This document shows positions 16,254-23,081 of a stretch of DNA of 64,000 nucleotides, piece after piece; positions within the stretch are counted from its first letter, which is position 1; each line of letters starts with the position of its first letter. This stretch comes from JALZKA01 sp963717635 (GTDB taxonomy: Bacteria > Actinomycetota > Thermoleophilia > Solirubrobacterales > 70-9), in NCBI GenBank assembly GCA_963717635.1, contig OY970347.1:1364001-1428000 (forward strand), written 5' to 3'. The notes below the pieces were generated by a model, which was not told the DNA's origin, did no database searches, and worked only from the letters and a program-made list of their open reading frames with translations. The position numbers and the translations under genes were made by a program.

Positions 16254-16676
16254 TCAGGCTAGCTCGGCTCGAATCGCAGCGGCGACATCGGCCGCCTGCT
16301 CGTCGCTGCGGTACTTGGTTCGCGGCCAGAAGAATCCGCGCAGGCCGTCCTTGCGGTTGCGGGGGGCGATGTGAACGTGGAGATGCGGCACCGATTGCGA
16401 GACGACGTTGTTGATCGCGACGAAGGCGCCCTCGGCGCCCATCGCGCCGCGCACCGCGAGGCTGAGCATCTTGGCGTTGGCGAACAGGGGCGCCACCAGC
16501 TCGTCGGGCAGGTCCCACAGTGTTTCGTGGTGGTCGCGCGGGAGGAGCAGCGTGTGGCCGTGGAACAGCGGCCGCGCGTCGAGGAACGCGACGCAGCCCA
16601 CGTCCTCAAAGACCAGATGAGCCGGCTCATCGCCGGCGACGATCCGGCAGAAGAGGCAGTCGGTGGTGGCCGTCAG
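16254..16676 (-). CDS. HIT-family nucleotide hydrolase (Hint type), CTG start
   Basis: HIT proteins hydrolyse or transfer nucleoside phosphoramidates and related nucleotides. The 140-residue product has the triad motif HLHVHIAP and, at the N-terminus, the zinc-binding Cys7 and Cys10 of DCLFCRIVAGDEPAH. That N-terminal motif lies upstream of the first ATG/GTG/TTG in the frame (a GTG at residue 24). The only sensible start is a CTG that overlaps the stop of the lipid-kinase-like gene as CTGA. This matches the ATGA, GTGA and TTGA overlaps elsewhere in the window. Starting at the GTG would delete the zinc motif and the first strand. Confidence 0.85.
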   Translation of the reverse strand: MTATTDCLFCRIVAGDEPAHLVFEDVGCVAFLDARPLFHGHTLLLPRDHHETLWDLPDELVAPLFANAKMLSLAVRGAMGAEGAFVAINNVVSQSVPHLHVHIAPRNRKDGLRGFFWPRTKYRSDEQAADVAAAIRAELA

Positions 16677-17695
16677 GCCACCACCGTCAGGGCTCCGGCA
16701 TCGACGCCCAGCTCCAGCGACTCATGGTCGCCGATGTAGTCGCCGTCGACCTGGACCGGGAAGGTCACCGTCTCGCCGCCGGCGCCGGTCGAGACCGAAT
16801 CGACCCGCGCCTCGCGCAGGCCGGCGAACGCGTCGATCTGCCGGTGCTTCCAGGGAGGGAAGCGGCCGGAGTCCGCAAGGCAGCGCCACATCACGGTGGG
16901 CATGTCGCGCAGCGCGCCGCGCTTCAGCATCGCGATCGAGAGCGTGCCGTTGTCGAGCGCCGCTCCGTCGCAGACCCGCACCGCCCGCTCACCGAAGTAG
17001 GTGAACGGGTCGGAGTTCTGTGCGACGGTCGTGATCCCCTCGACTTCGCCGCGCTCGGAGCGCAGCCGAAGGCGCGCCGGCTCGCTCATCAGGTAGTGGC
17101 GGTTGAATCCGGTGACGGCGGCCCAGGTGTAGTACCACTCGCCCGCCCGAGCCTTGAGCTTCGGGTGCGCGTCGACCCGCTTGACCACCATCGCGTCGAG
17201 GCCGGCGCCGCAGGCGAACACGAACCGCCGGCCGTTGGCGAGGCCGAGGTCGACCGTACGGGGGTTGAAGTCATCGGCGAGTCCGAGCAGATGCTCGGTG
17301 GCGTCGACGACGTCGTTCGGGATGCCGAGCGTGCGGCAGAAGACGTTGGTGGAGCCGCCCGGCAGCACCGTGACCGGCACCCCGGTCCCCGCCAGGCCGT
17401 TGGCGACCTCGTTGATCGTGCCGTCGCCGCCGAACGCGACGACCACGTCATACCCGCCCGCGACCGCCTCGCGCCCGATCTCGGTGGCGTGGTTCTGCGC
17501 CTCGGTCGTCACCGCCTCGACCTCGTAGCGGCCCTGCAGCGCGTAGACGACGAGATTCTTGAGCCGATCGGAAACCGTCGTCGCGTAGGGGTTGACGATG
17601 ATCAGCATCCGCTTTTTCGCCGAGCGGGGCGGGGCGCCGTTGGTCGCGCCCACGGTGCCGGGAGCGGCCGGAGGGGTGGCCGTGGTGCTCGCCAT
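16673..17695 (-). CDS. Diacylglycerol kinase-like lipid kinase (DagK/YegS family)
   Basis: The 340-residue product belongs to the DAGK catalytic family, which phosphorylates diacylglycerol, sphingoid bases or related lipids at the membrane. It shows the nucleotide-binding signature GGDGTINEVANGL preceded by YDVVVAFG, then VLPGGSTNVFCRTLG, and the conserved C-terminal domain ending in VDGDYIGDHESLEL. The lipid substrate is not determined by sequence. I chose ATG 17695 because TAGGAT ends 7 bases upstream; an upstream start near 17719 would run through the promoter. The first 35 residues are a low-complexity Ala/Pro/Thr tail. Its stop overlaps the CTG start of the HIT gene. Confidence 0.88.
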   Translation of the reverse strand: MASTTATPPAAPGTVGATNGAPPRSAKKRMLIIVNPYATTVSDRLKNLVVYALQGRYEVEAVTTEAQNHATEIGREAVAGGYDVVVAFGGDGTINEVANGLAGTGVPVTVLPGGSTNVFCRTLGIPNDVVDATEHLLGLADDFNPRTVDLGLANGRRFVFACGAGLDAMVVKRVDAHPKLKARAGEWYYTWAAVTGFNRHYLMSEPARLRLRSERGEVEGITTVAQNSDPFTYFGERAVRVCDGAALDNGTLSIAMLKRGALRDMPTVMWRCLADSGRFPPWKHRQIDAFAGLREARVDSVSTGAGGETVTFPVQVDGDYIGDHESLELGVDAGALTVVA

Positions 17696-17702
17696 CGGAG
17701 AC

Positions 17703-17708
17703 ATCCTA
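17703..17708 (-). promoter_or_regulatory. -10 box TAGGAT of the lipid-kinase-like gene
   Basis: On the minus strand TAGGAT (17708 to 17703) ends 7 bases before the ATG at 17695, the leaderless arrangement. The same hexamer precedes the Ap4A-type HIT gene at 20609-20614. It shows that the lipid-kinase/HIT/NTF2-like part can be transcribed apart from the upstream genes. Confidence 0.5.
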
Positions 17709-17716
17709 GGTCCTAA

Positions 17717-17757
17717 CACCTACCGGCACACGCTGCTTTCGCGGCAGAGCCGCTCAC
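17717..17757 (+). repeat. Short structured repeat, copy 2
   Basis: Second copy of the element at 2777-2817, in the same strand sense, here lying opposite to the flanking genes. Stem arms GCGGC (17741-17745) and GCCGC (17749-17753) enclose AGA. It sits between the metallo-beta-lactamase gene end and the lipid-kinase promoter and overlaps the former's last codons. Confidence 0.5.
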
Positions 17758-18755
17758 GAACCGAGCGCCTCGTAGCGGGCGACCTGGCCCGCCTCGGTCA
17801 GGCCCACCCGGCCCTCGTTGACGAGCAGATCGAGGTGGCCGATCACCTCCGACAGCGTCAGGAAGGCCTGCGTGACCGCCACGTTCCCCCATAGCTCCTG
17901 GGCGATCTCGTGGCCCGTCTTCGGCCGCTCGCGCAGGAGGCCGAAGATCTTCTCCTTGCGGCGCTCGGTCATCTGGAGGCGGTCGTCGATCAGCGCCACG
18001 TGGTCGGTGATCGGATCGCCGTGGCCCGGCAGCACGATCTCGGCTGGCAGCTCCCGCGTCTTGCCGAGCGAGTCGATGTAGCTGACCAGCGCCTGCGTCG
18101 GTTCGTCCGAGCCATCGAGCGGCCGGGTGATGAGCGGGTTCGACGAGATCGTCGGCAGCAGGTGGTCGGCGGCGATCAGGATGCGCCGGTCGGCGTCCCA
18201 GAACAGGGTGTCGGAGGGGCTGTGGCCGGGACGATGCATGACCTCGAGCCGGCGGTTTGCAAGCTCCACGACCTCACCGTCGCCCAGCGGGCGGGTGACC
18301 CGTGCCCGCGAACCCCACGCGCGGAACGCGCGCGAGACCCCCTGGAGCGCGATCACCACGTTTTCGGGGATCCCGTTCCGCAGCATCAGGTGGGCCGAGA
18401 ATTCGTCGTCGCGCTCGGCGTCCTCGGCGAAGTTGGCGAGCCGCCTCACCGCCAGATCCAGAGCCGCCACCTCGGCCCCCGAGTGCTCGACGATGATCTC
18501 GACCAGCCCCAGGTGGTCGATGTGCTGGTGCGTCAGCACGATCAGCTCGAGGTCGTCGATCGAGTGTCCGCGCTCGCCAAGCTGGCGCTGCAGCTCGTCG
18601 AGCGCCTTGCCCGAGTTGGGCCCGGTGTCGACGAGGGTCAGCGGATCGTCCTCGAGCAGGTAGCAGTTGACCCGGCCCACCGCGAACGGGGTGGGGACGC
18701 GGAGGCGGTGGATTCCGGCTTCGGCCGCCTTGGCGAGCGCCTCCTCAGGGTTCAC
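17754..18755 (-). CDS. Metallo-beta-lactamase-fold hydrolase with C-terminal winged helix
   Basis: The 333-residue protein has the metal-binding motif THQHIDHLG near residue 76, the Asp of LVDTGPN, the His of MHRPGHSPSD, AADHLLP, and a last His in VLPGHGDPI. The C-terminal 70 residues (RKEKIFGLLRERPKTGHEIAQELWG) form the winged-helix-like domain seen in LACTB2-type proteins, some of which cut single-stranded RNA. The true substrate is unknown. The GTG start overlaps the end of the phosphohexomutase gene by 11 bases, so the two are coupled. It could equally be annotated as a glyoxalase-II-like hydrolase. Confidence 0.85.
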   Translation of the reverse strand: MNPEEALAKAAEAGIHRLRVPTPFAVGRVNCYLLEDDPLTLVDTGPNSGKALDELQRQLGERGHSIDDLELIVLTHQHIDHLGLVEIIVEHSGAEVAALDLAVRRLANFAEDAERDDEFSAHLMLRNGIPENVVIALQGVSRAFRAWGSRARVTRPLGDGEVVELANRRLEVMHRPGHSPSDTLFWDADRRILIAADHLLPTISSNPLITRPLDGSDEPTQALVSYIDSLGKTRELPAEIVLPGHGDPITDHVALIDDRLQMTERRKEKIFGLLRERPKTGHEIAQELWGNVAVTQAFLTLSEVIGHLDLLVNEGRVGLTEAGQVARYEALGS

Positions 18756-20115
18756 GGATCAGGCCCAGGACATCGTCGCGCTTTCGTTCCATGTCCTCGC
18801 GCGAGACCAGCGACTCGAGGTTCAGCCGCAGCAGCGGCTCGGTGTTCGAGGGGCGGACGTTGAAGTGCCAGTCCGGGTAGTCGACGGAGACCCCGTCGAG
18901 CCACGAGACCTCGGCGTCCGGATGGGCGCCCGCGATCTCGTTCATCTTCGCCTCCTGGTCGGCGACCTCCGAGTTGATCTCGCCGCTGATGAAGTACTTC
19001 GAGCGCAGCTCGCCCACCAGTTCGGACAGCGGCCGCGTCTCCTTCGAGAGCAACTCCAGGATCAGCAACGCGGGCAGGGTGCCCGAGTCCGCCGACCAGA
19101 ACTCACGGAAGTAGTAGTGGCCGGAGACCTCACCGCCGAAGGCGCCGCCGTGCTCGCGCATGCCGATCTTGAAGAACGCGTGGCCGACGCGGTTCACGTG
19201 CGATGTGCCGCCGAGGCGAGCGACGGTGTCGGGAACGGCCCGGCTGGCGCGGACGTCGTAGAGAATCGTCGCACCAGGCTCCCGGCGCAGCACCTGGGCC
19301 GCCAGCAGCGTCGTCAGGAAGTCGCCGTCGACGAACTCGCCCCGGTCGTCGATGAAGAAGCAACGGTCCGCGTCGCCGTCCCAGGCGATCCCCAGTTCAG
19401 CGCCCTCGGCGCGGACCCGGTCGACGATGAACCGCCGGTTCTCCGGGAGCAGGGGATTGGGCTCGTGGTCGGGGAACTCGCCATCCGGCGCCCAATAGGT
19501 CTCGACGGGCGTGATCCCCAGCCGCTCGAGCAGCGGGCCGACCATCGGGCCCGCCATCCCGTTGCCGCCGTCCAGCACGACGCGCAACGGCCGGATTGCA
19601 CTGGTGTCGATCGAGCGCAGAGCGTGTTCGTGGAACTCGCCGTAGATGTCGACGCTCTCGGTGGAACCGCCGCCGGGCGGCTCGGGCAGCCCCGTCTCGA
19701 TCTGCGCCTGGACCTCGCCGATGCCGGCGTCACCGGACAGGGCGAGCGCTCCCTCGCGGACGAGCTTCACGCCCGTGTACGCCTTGGGATTGTGAGATGC
19801 GGTGACCATCGCACCGCCGTCGAGCTGACGCGAGCCGACCAGGAAATAGAGCATCTCGGTGCCGACCATGCCCGCGTCCACGACCGCGCAGCCCTCGGCG
19901 ACCAGCCCATCGCGCAGGCGGGTGGCCATCGCCGGCGCCTGGGTGCGCATGTCGCGGCCGAGGCCAACGCACAGGTCGGCTGTGGGTTTGCCTCGGAGGT
20001 CTGCCAGGACGCGCGCGAACGCGCGGCCGATCAGCCACGCGGTGTCCTCGTCGATCTCGGAGCCGTAGAGGCCTCGGATGTCGTACGCCTTGAAGATGCC
20101 GGGAGGAACCGTCAA
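18745..20115 (-). CDS. manB: Phosphomannomutase/phosphoglucomutase
   Basis: This enzyme interconverts hexose 1- and 6-phosphates, feeding nucleotide-sugar synthesis. The 456-residue alpha-D-phosphohexomutase has all four signature loops: TASHNP with phosphoserine 107, the metal loop DGDADR near residue 250, the sugar loop GEVSGH near residue 330, and the phosphate loop RPSNTEP near residue 430. Mannose versus glucose preference cannot be settled from the sequence. Translation starts at a TTG that overlaps the stop of the upstream HIT gene as TTGA. It shares a minus-strand operon with the HIT and metallo-beta-lactamase genes. Confidence 0.92.
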   Translation of the reverse strand: MTVPPGIFKAYDIRGLYGSEIDEDTAWLIGRAFARVLADLRGKPTADLCVGLGRDMRTQAPAMATRLRDGLVAEGCAVVDAGMVGTEMLYFLVGSRQLDGGAMVTASHNPKAYTGVKLVREGALALSGDAGIGEVQAQIETGLPEPPGGGSTESVDIYGEFHEHALRSIDTSAIRPLRVVLDGGNGMAGPMVGPLLERLGITPVETYWAPDGEFPDHEPNPLLPENRRFIVDRVRAEGAELGIAWDGDADRCFFIDDRGEFVDGDFLTTLLAAQVLRREPGATILYDVRASRAVPDTVARLGGTSHVNRVGHAFFKIGMREHGGAFGGEVSGHYYFREFWSADSGTLPALLILELLSKETRPLSELVGELRSKYFISGEINSEVADQEAKMNEIAGAHPDAEVSWLDGVSVDYPDWHFNVRPSNTEPLLRLNLESLVSREDMERKRDDVLGLIREP

Positions 20116-20600
20116 AACGCCCCGTGCAGCGCTTCGTAGGTCTGATCAAGCGTCTGCGGCATCACCCGGGTGTCGGCCAGGACCGGCATGAAGTTCGTGT
20201 CGCCGCCCCAGCGCGGGACGACGTGCATGTGGATGTGGTGCTCGACCCCGGCGCCGGCGACCCGTCCCTGGTTGAAGCCGGCGTTAAAGCCGTGCGGCTG
20301 ATACTCGGCCTCGAGAACGGCGATCGCGCGCTGGGCGAGCGCCATCATCTCGGCGGTCGTCTCCGGCGGCAGCTCCTGGATCGCTCCGATGTGCTCGAAC
20401 GGGGCGATCATCAGGTGCCCGTTCGTGTAGGGGTAGAGGTTCAAGATCACGAAGCACCGCTGACCCCGGTGGACGATCAGATTGGCCTTGTCGTCCGCCT
20501 CCTCAGGCTTCGCGCAGAAGATGCACGAATCCTCGGCATCCTTCGACGCGTTCTTCACGTAGGCGAGGCGCCAGGGCGCCCAGATGCGGTGGCTTGCCAC
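20112..20600 (-). CDS. HIT-domain protein, Ap4A phosphorylase-like
   Basis: The 162-residue product resembles the actinobacterial HIT proteins that phosphorolyse diadenosine tetraphosphate. It starts with RIWAPWRLAYV, has the Cys pair Cys26/Cys29 (SCIFC), the conserved ILNLYPYTNGHLMIAPF strand region, and the triad HHIHMHVVPRW followed by GDTNFMPV. It would control dinucleotide alarmone levels in the cytosol; this is a family inference. The GTG start is supported by TAGGAT ending 8 bases upstream. It is the first gene of the minus-strand cluster, and its stop overlaps the phosphohexomutase start. Confidence 0.88.
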   Translation of the reverse strand: MASHRIWAPWRLAYVKNASKDAEDSCIFCAKPEEADDKANLIVHRGQRCFVILNLYPYTNGHLMIAPFEHIGAIQELPPETTAEMMALAQRAIAVLEAEYQPHGFNAGFNQGRVAGAGVEHHIHMHVVPRWGGDTNFMPVLADTRVMPQTLDQTYEALHGAF

Positions 20601-20608
20601 ACCGCCGC

Positions 20609-20614
20609 ATCCTA
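20609..20614 (-). promoter_or_regulatory. -10 box TAGGAT of the Ap4A-type HIT operon
   Basis: TAGGAT on the minus strand (20614 to 20609) ends 8 bases before the GTG at 20600. It is the same hexamer and nearly the same spacing as for the lipid-kinase gene at 17703-17708. It lies just downstream of the stop of the exported protein gene. Confidence 0.5.
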
Positions 20615-20622
20615 CGGACGGG

Positions 20623-21006
20623 CTACTTCTTCAGGCAGATCGCGGTGGCCGTGAGGGTTGTTTGCGGCGCGCTTCCCACGTAGGCACGTGCGTACCAGGC
20701 CCGCGCGTTGATCGGTCCGCTCTCAGCGAGTTCGTCGCCATCGGAGAGGGAGGTGTTGTCGTCGATGACGGCGCCGCCGCCAAGCAGCTGTTCACCGACG
20801 CGGCAACGCGCCGTGGCCTGGGCCCAGGCCGTCTCCTTGAGGTTGGCAGCAACCGTCGTCGACCGCTGCTCGACTCTGCCCAGTTCCTTGGCTCCGACCG
20901 AATTGTTCGCCACCCCGGCCGCGATCGCGGTTCCGGTCAGCGCAACGATCAGCGCCGCGCAGGCCACGACCATCGCCGGACTCGGCTTCCCCAATGCGTT
21001 TCGCAT
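20623..21006 (-). CDS. Exported small protein with Asn-Ser-Val-Gly motif, unknown function
   Basis: The 127-residue product begins with a short charged stretch and one hydrophobic segment (AMVVACAALIVALTGTAIAA), followed by GVANNSVGAKEL. It is either secreted or anchored by its N-terminus. The rest is about 75 residues with three Cys, two of them in ATARCRVGEQL and ATAICLKK, which could form a disulfide. I recognise no enzyme fold. The ATG at 21006 has a strong GGGGGAG ribosome-binding site. It is divergent from a gene with the same membrane segment and motif layout 86 bases away. Confidence 0.75.
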   Translation of the reverse strand: MRNALGKPSPAMVVACAALIVALTGTAIAAGVANNSVGAKELGRVEQRSTTVAANLKETAWAQATARCRVGEQLLGGGAVIDDNTSLSDGDELAESGPINARAWYARAYVGSAPQTTLTATAICLKK

Positions 21007-21091
21007 GCTCCCCCTTCGTTCGAGTAGGCCGCACCCTAGCGCTGAGCCCGAGATACGCTCCCGATCGACGAGGCAGGGCGAGGGGGAACAT

Positions 21092-21775
21092 TTGAAGCCG
21101 AAGCTCACATACTCGAACGTCGTCGCGACGATCGCGCTGTTCGCCGCCCTTGGCGGCGGGGCCTACGCGGCATCCGTGGCAAGGAACAGCGTCGGCTCAG
21201 CGCAGATCAAGCCCAACGCGGTCAAGGGCGGGGATGTGAAGGAATCGACGCTGTCCGAAGTGCCCAAAGCCGGGACGGCGTCGACCGCCCAGAGTGCTCA
21301 ATCGGCCCAGGAGCTCGGTGGCGTGCCGTCCGACGGGTTCCTGCCGAGCTCGAGCATCGTGGCGATCGACACGGGCGAGATTCCCGACGGTTTCGCGGCC
21401 CAAGCCGTGCCGAACATCAGCAACCTCGAGCTCCTGGTCAACTGCAATCTCGGGAACGTCGTTGTGAGCGCGGCCAACCAGCAACCCGGCGCTGGCCGGA
21501 GGTTCGACTTCCAGATGGTGCGGGCACTGAATGGCGTCAGTCCGGTCCCGGATACAGGCAGCACGCCGATTCCCGTGGGCCCCGAAGGGGTGCAGGTGTT
21601 GCCCACCTTGGGGGCCGGTGAGGGTCAGTTCCACATCGCGAGCGGAACCTTCACCTATCAGAACAACGGCTACCCGGTCTCCGGCGCCTTCAGCCTCTCG
21701 ATCTCCACCGTCCCGGTGGGCTCAACGTGCCGGTTCACCGCCACCGGCGTTGTTCCGACGGTCGGCGACTTCTAG
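21092..21775 (+). CDS. Exported protein with Asn-Ser-Val-Gly motif, unknown function
   Basis: The 227-residue product has an N-terminal hydrophobic segment (VVATIALFAALGGGAYAA) followed by SVARNSVGSAQIKPNAV, the same layout as the divergent neighbour. A Ser/Ala-rich linker and a predicted beta-rich domain of about 150 residues follow, with two Cys (VNCNLG and STCRFTATG). It is probably secreted or surface-exposed. The TTG start at 21092 is chosen because AGGGGGA lies 5 bases upstream. The stop TAG lies in the CTAG that also serves the convergent corA gene. Confidence 0.75.
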   Translation: MKPKLTYSNVVATIALFAALGGGAYAASVARNSVGSAQIKPNAVKGGDVKESTLSEVPKAGTASTAQSAQSAQELGGVPSDGFLPSSSIVAIDTGEIPDGFAAQAVPNISNLELLVNCNLGNVVVSAANQQPGAGRRFDFQMVRALNGVSPVPDTGSTPIPVGPEGVQVLPTLGAGEGQFHIASGTFTYQNNGYPVSGAFSLSISTVPVGSTCRFTATGVVPTVGDF

Positions 21776-22791
21776 AGCCAGCCGCGCCGGCGGAAGAACG
21801 CGAGCATCCCGATCAGGATCACCAGCATCCCGGCGACGACGGCATAGAAGTCGCCGGAGTCGCCCTCGCCGGGGACGCCGACGTTCATGCCCCAGATGCT
21901 GGCGATCAGGGTCAGGGGCAGGACGATCACGCTGATCGCGGTCAGGACGCGGAGCACCTCGTTGACGCGGTGGGAGATGTACGACTCGTTCGTCTCCTCG
22001 AGCGCCTGGACGACCTCCTTGTAGTTCTCGAGCATGTCCCAGATCCGCTCGTGGGCGTCGCCGATGTCGTCGAAGTAGATCTCCAGCTCCTCGCCCTCCG
22101 AGGGTGGCGTGAGGAAGCGCTTCTTGAGGCGCTCGAGGTCACCCAGCACCGCGCGCTGCGGGCGGATGACCTTGCGGAAGTTGATGATCTCCTGCTTGGC
22201 GTTGGAGATGTCGCGGACGAGGTCCTCGGAGCGGCCCTCGAAGATCTCGTCCTCGAGGGCGTCGAGCTTGTTGCCGATCTTGCGCAGCATCGGGAAGCAG
22301 TAGTCGAAGCCGTCGTCGACGATCCGGTAGAGCACGAAACCCGAGCCCTTCGAGAAGAGCTGGTCGCGCAGCTCCTCCTTCTGCCGGCAGCGCTCGAACA
22401 GGTACTCGACCGGCTGCAGCGGCGTGTTCGGGATCGTGACGATGAAGTCGGGGCCGACGAACAGGTCCAGCTCGCCCGCGTTGAGGCGCCCGACGTTGCG
22501 GTCGAACACGGGGAAGTGCAGCACGATGAACAGGTAGTCGTCGTACTCGTCGATCTTCGGCCGCTGGTTGCGGGAAAGCACGTCCTCCAAATCGAGGGCG
22601 TGGAACCCGAACTGTTCGGAGAGCCAGGCTGCCTCGAGCGGCGTCGGGCGTTCGATGTGGACCCAGCGGAAGCCCTCGCCGGAGACGACCTCGACCTGCG
22701 GCGTGCGGTCGGCGGCAGGCTCAGTCGCGGGCGCGACCAGGCGTCCGGAGCGCTCGGGGCGGCGCAGCCTCGGCTTCGGAAGGCTCGGCAT
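21772..22791 (-). CDS. corA: CorA-family magnesium/cobalt transporter
   Basis: CorA is a pentameric inner-membrane channel for Mg2+ and related ions. The 339-residue protein has the long cytoplasmic helix region (about residues 130-275), two C-terminal membrane segments and the selectivity motif GMN in SIWGMNVG near residue 300; it ends with the basic RRRGWL. The first 30 residues are variable. The start at ATG 22791 is tentative: a TAACCT box (22830-22835, minus) lies about 38 bases upstream, and a 33-codon out-of-frame ORF starting at ATG 22821 overlaps it. The stop is shared with the convergent exported protein gene. Confidence 0.93.
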   Translation of the reverse strand: MPSLPKPRLRRPERSGRLVAPATEPAADRTPQVEVVSGEGFRWVHIERPTPLEAAWLSEQFGFHALDLEDVLSRNQRPKIDEYDDYLFIVLHFPVFDRNVGRLNAGELDLFVGPDFIVTIPNTPLQPVEYLFERCRQKEELRDQLFSKGSGFVLYRIVDDGFDYCFPMLRKIGNKLDALEDEIFEGRSEDLVRDISNAKQEIINFRKVIRPQRAVLGDLERLKKRFLTPPSEGEELEIYFDDIGDAHERIWDMLENYKEVVQALEETNESYISHRVNEVLRVLTAISVIVLPLTLIASIWGMNVGVPGEGDSGDFYAVVAGMLVILIGMLAFFRRRGWL

Positions 22792-22885
22792 CGGCCTGAT
22801 CGGTGTCGCGGTCAGAGGGCATCGCCGCCTAGGTTACGCGACTAGAACCCAGGCCTCTGCACTGGTAAGCTGCCCGCACATACCG

Positions 22886-23000
22886 CTGCATCCAGAGGAG
22901 TGGAGGGACTGGCCCTATGAAGCTCCGGCAACCGCCGAAAGTCGCAAGACCTGAGGAAGGTGCCAATTCCAGCAGGCAGACAGCCTGGGAGATGTGAGTC
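22886..23000 (+). ncRNA. SAM-I (S-box) riboswitch
   Basis: The core matches the SAM-I aptamer: AGTGGAGGGACTGGCCCTATG, the pseudoknot/kink-turn region with CCGGCAACC, and the joining segment GGTGCCAATTCC, followed by a closing strand around GGGAGATGTGAG. GCATC (22888-22892) and GATGT (22991-22995) can close P1. The edges are approximate. SAM-I elements switch off methionine and sulfur genes when S-adenosylmethionine is high. Here the element lies directly upstream of a terminator and a threonine-synthase-like gene. Confidence 0.93.
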
Positions 23001-23013
23001 GGAAGTCCGGTTG

Positions 23014-23045
23014 GACCTCTGCTCGCACAAGCAGAGGTCTTTTTT
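23014..23045 (+). terminator. Intrinsic terminator of the SAM-I riboswitch
   Basis: GACCTCTGCT (23014-23023) and AGCAGAGGTC (23030-23039) form a perfect 10-bp stem with a six-base loop, followed by six T. CAGAGG at 22893-22898 in the aptamer's 5' strand is complementary to CCTCTG at 23016-23021, giving a possible antiterminator pairing. SAM binding should favour termination and lower expression of the downstream genes. Confidence 0.9.
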
Positions 23046-23081
23046 CGTAAGGTCGCGACACCGGATTGGAGACTCACATAA

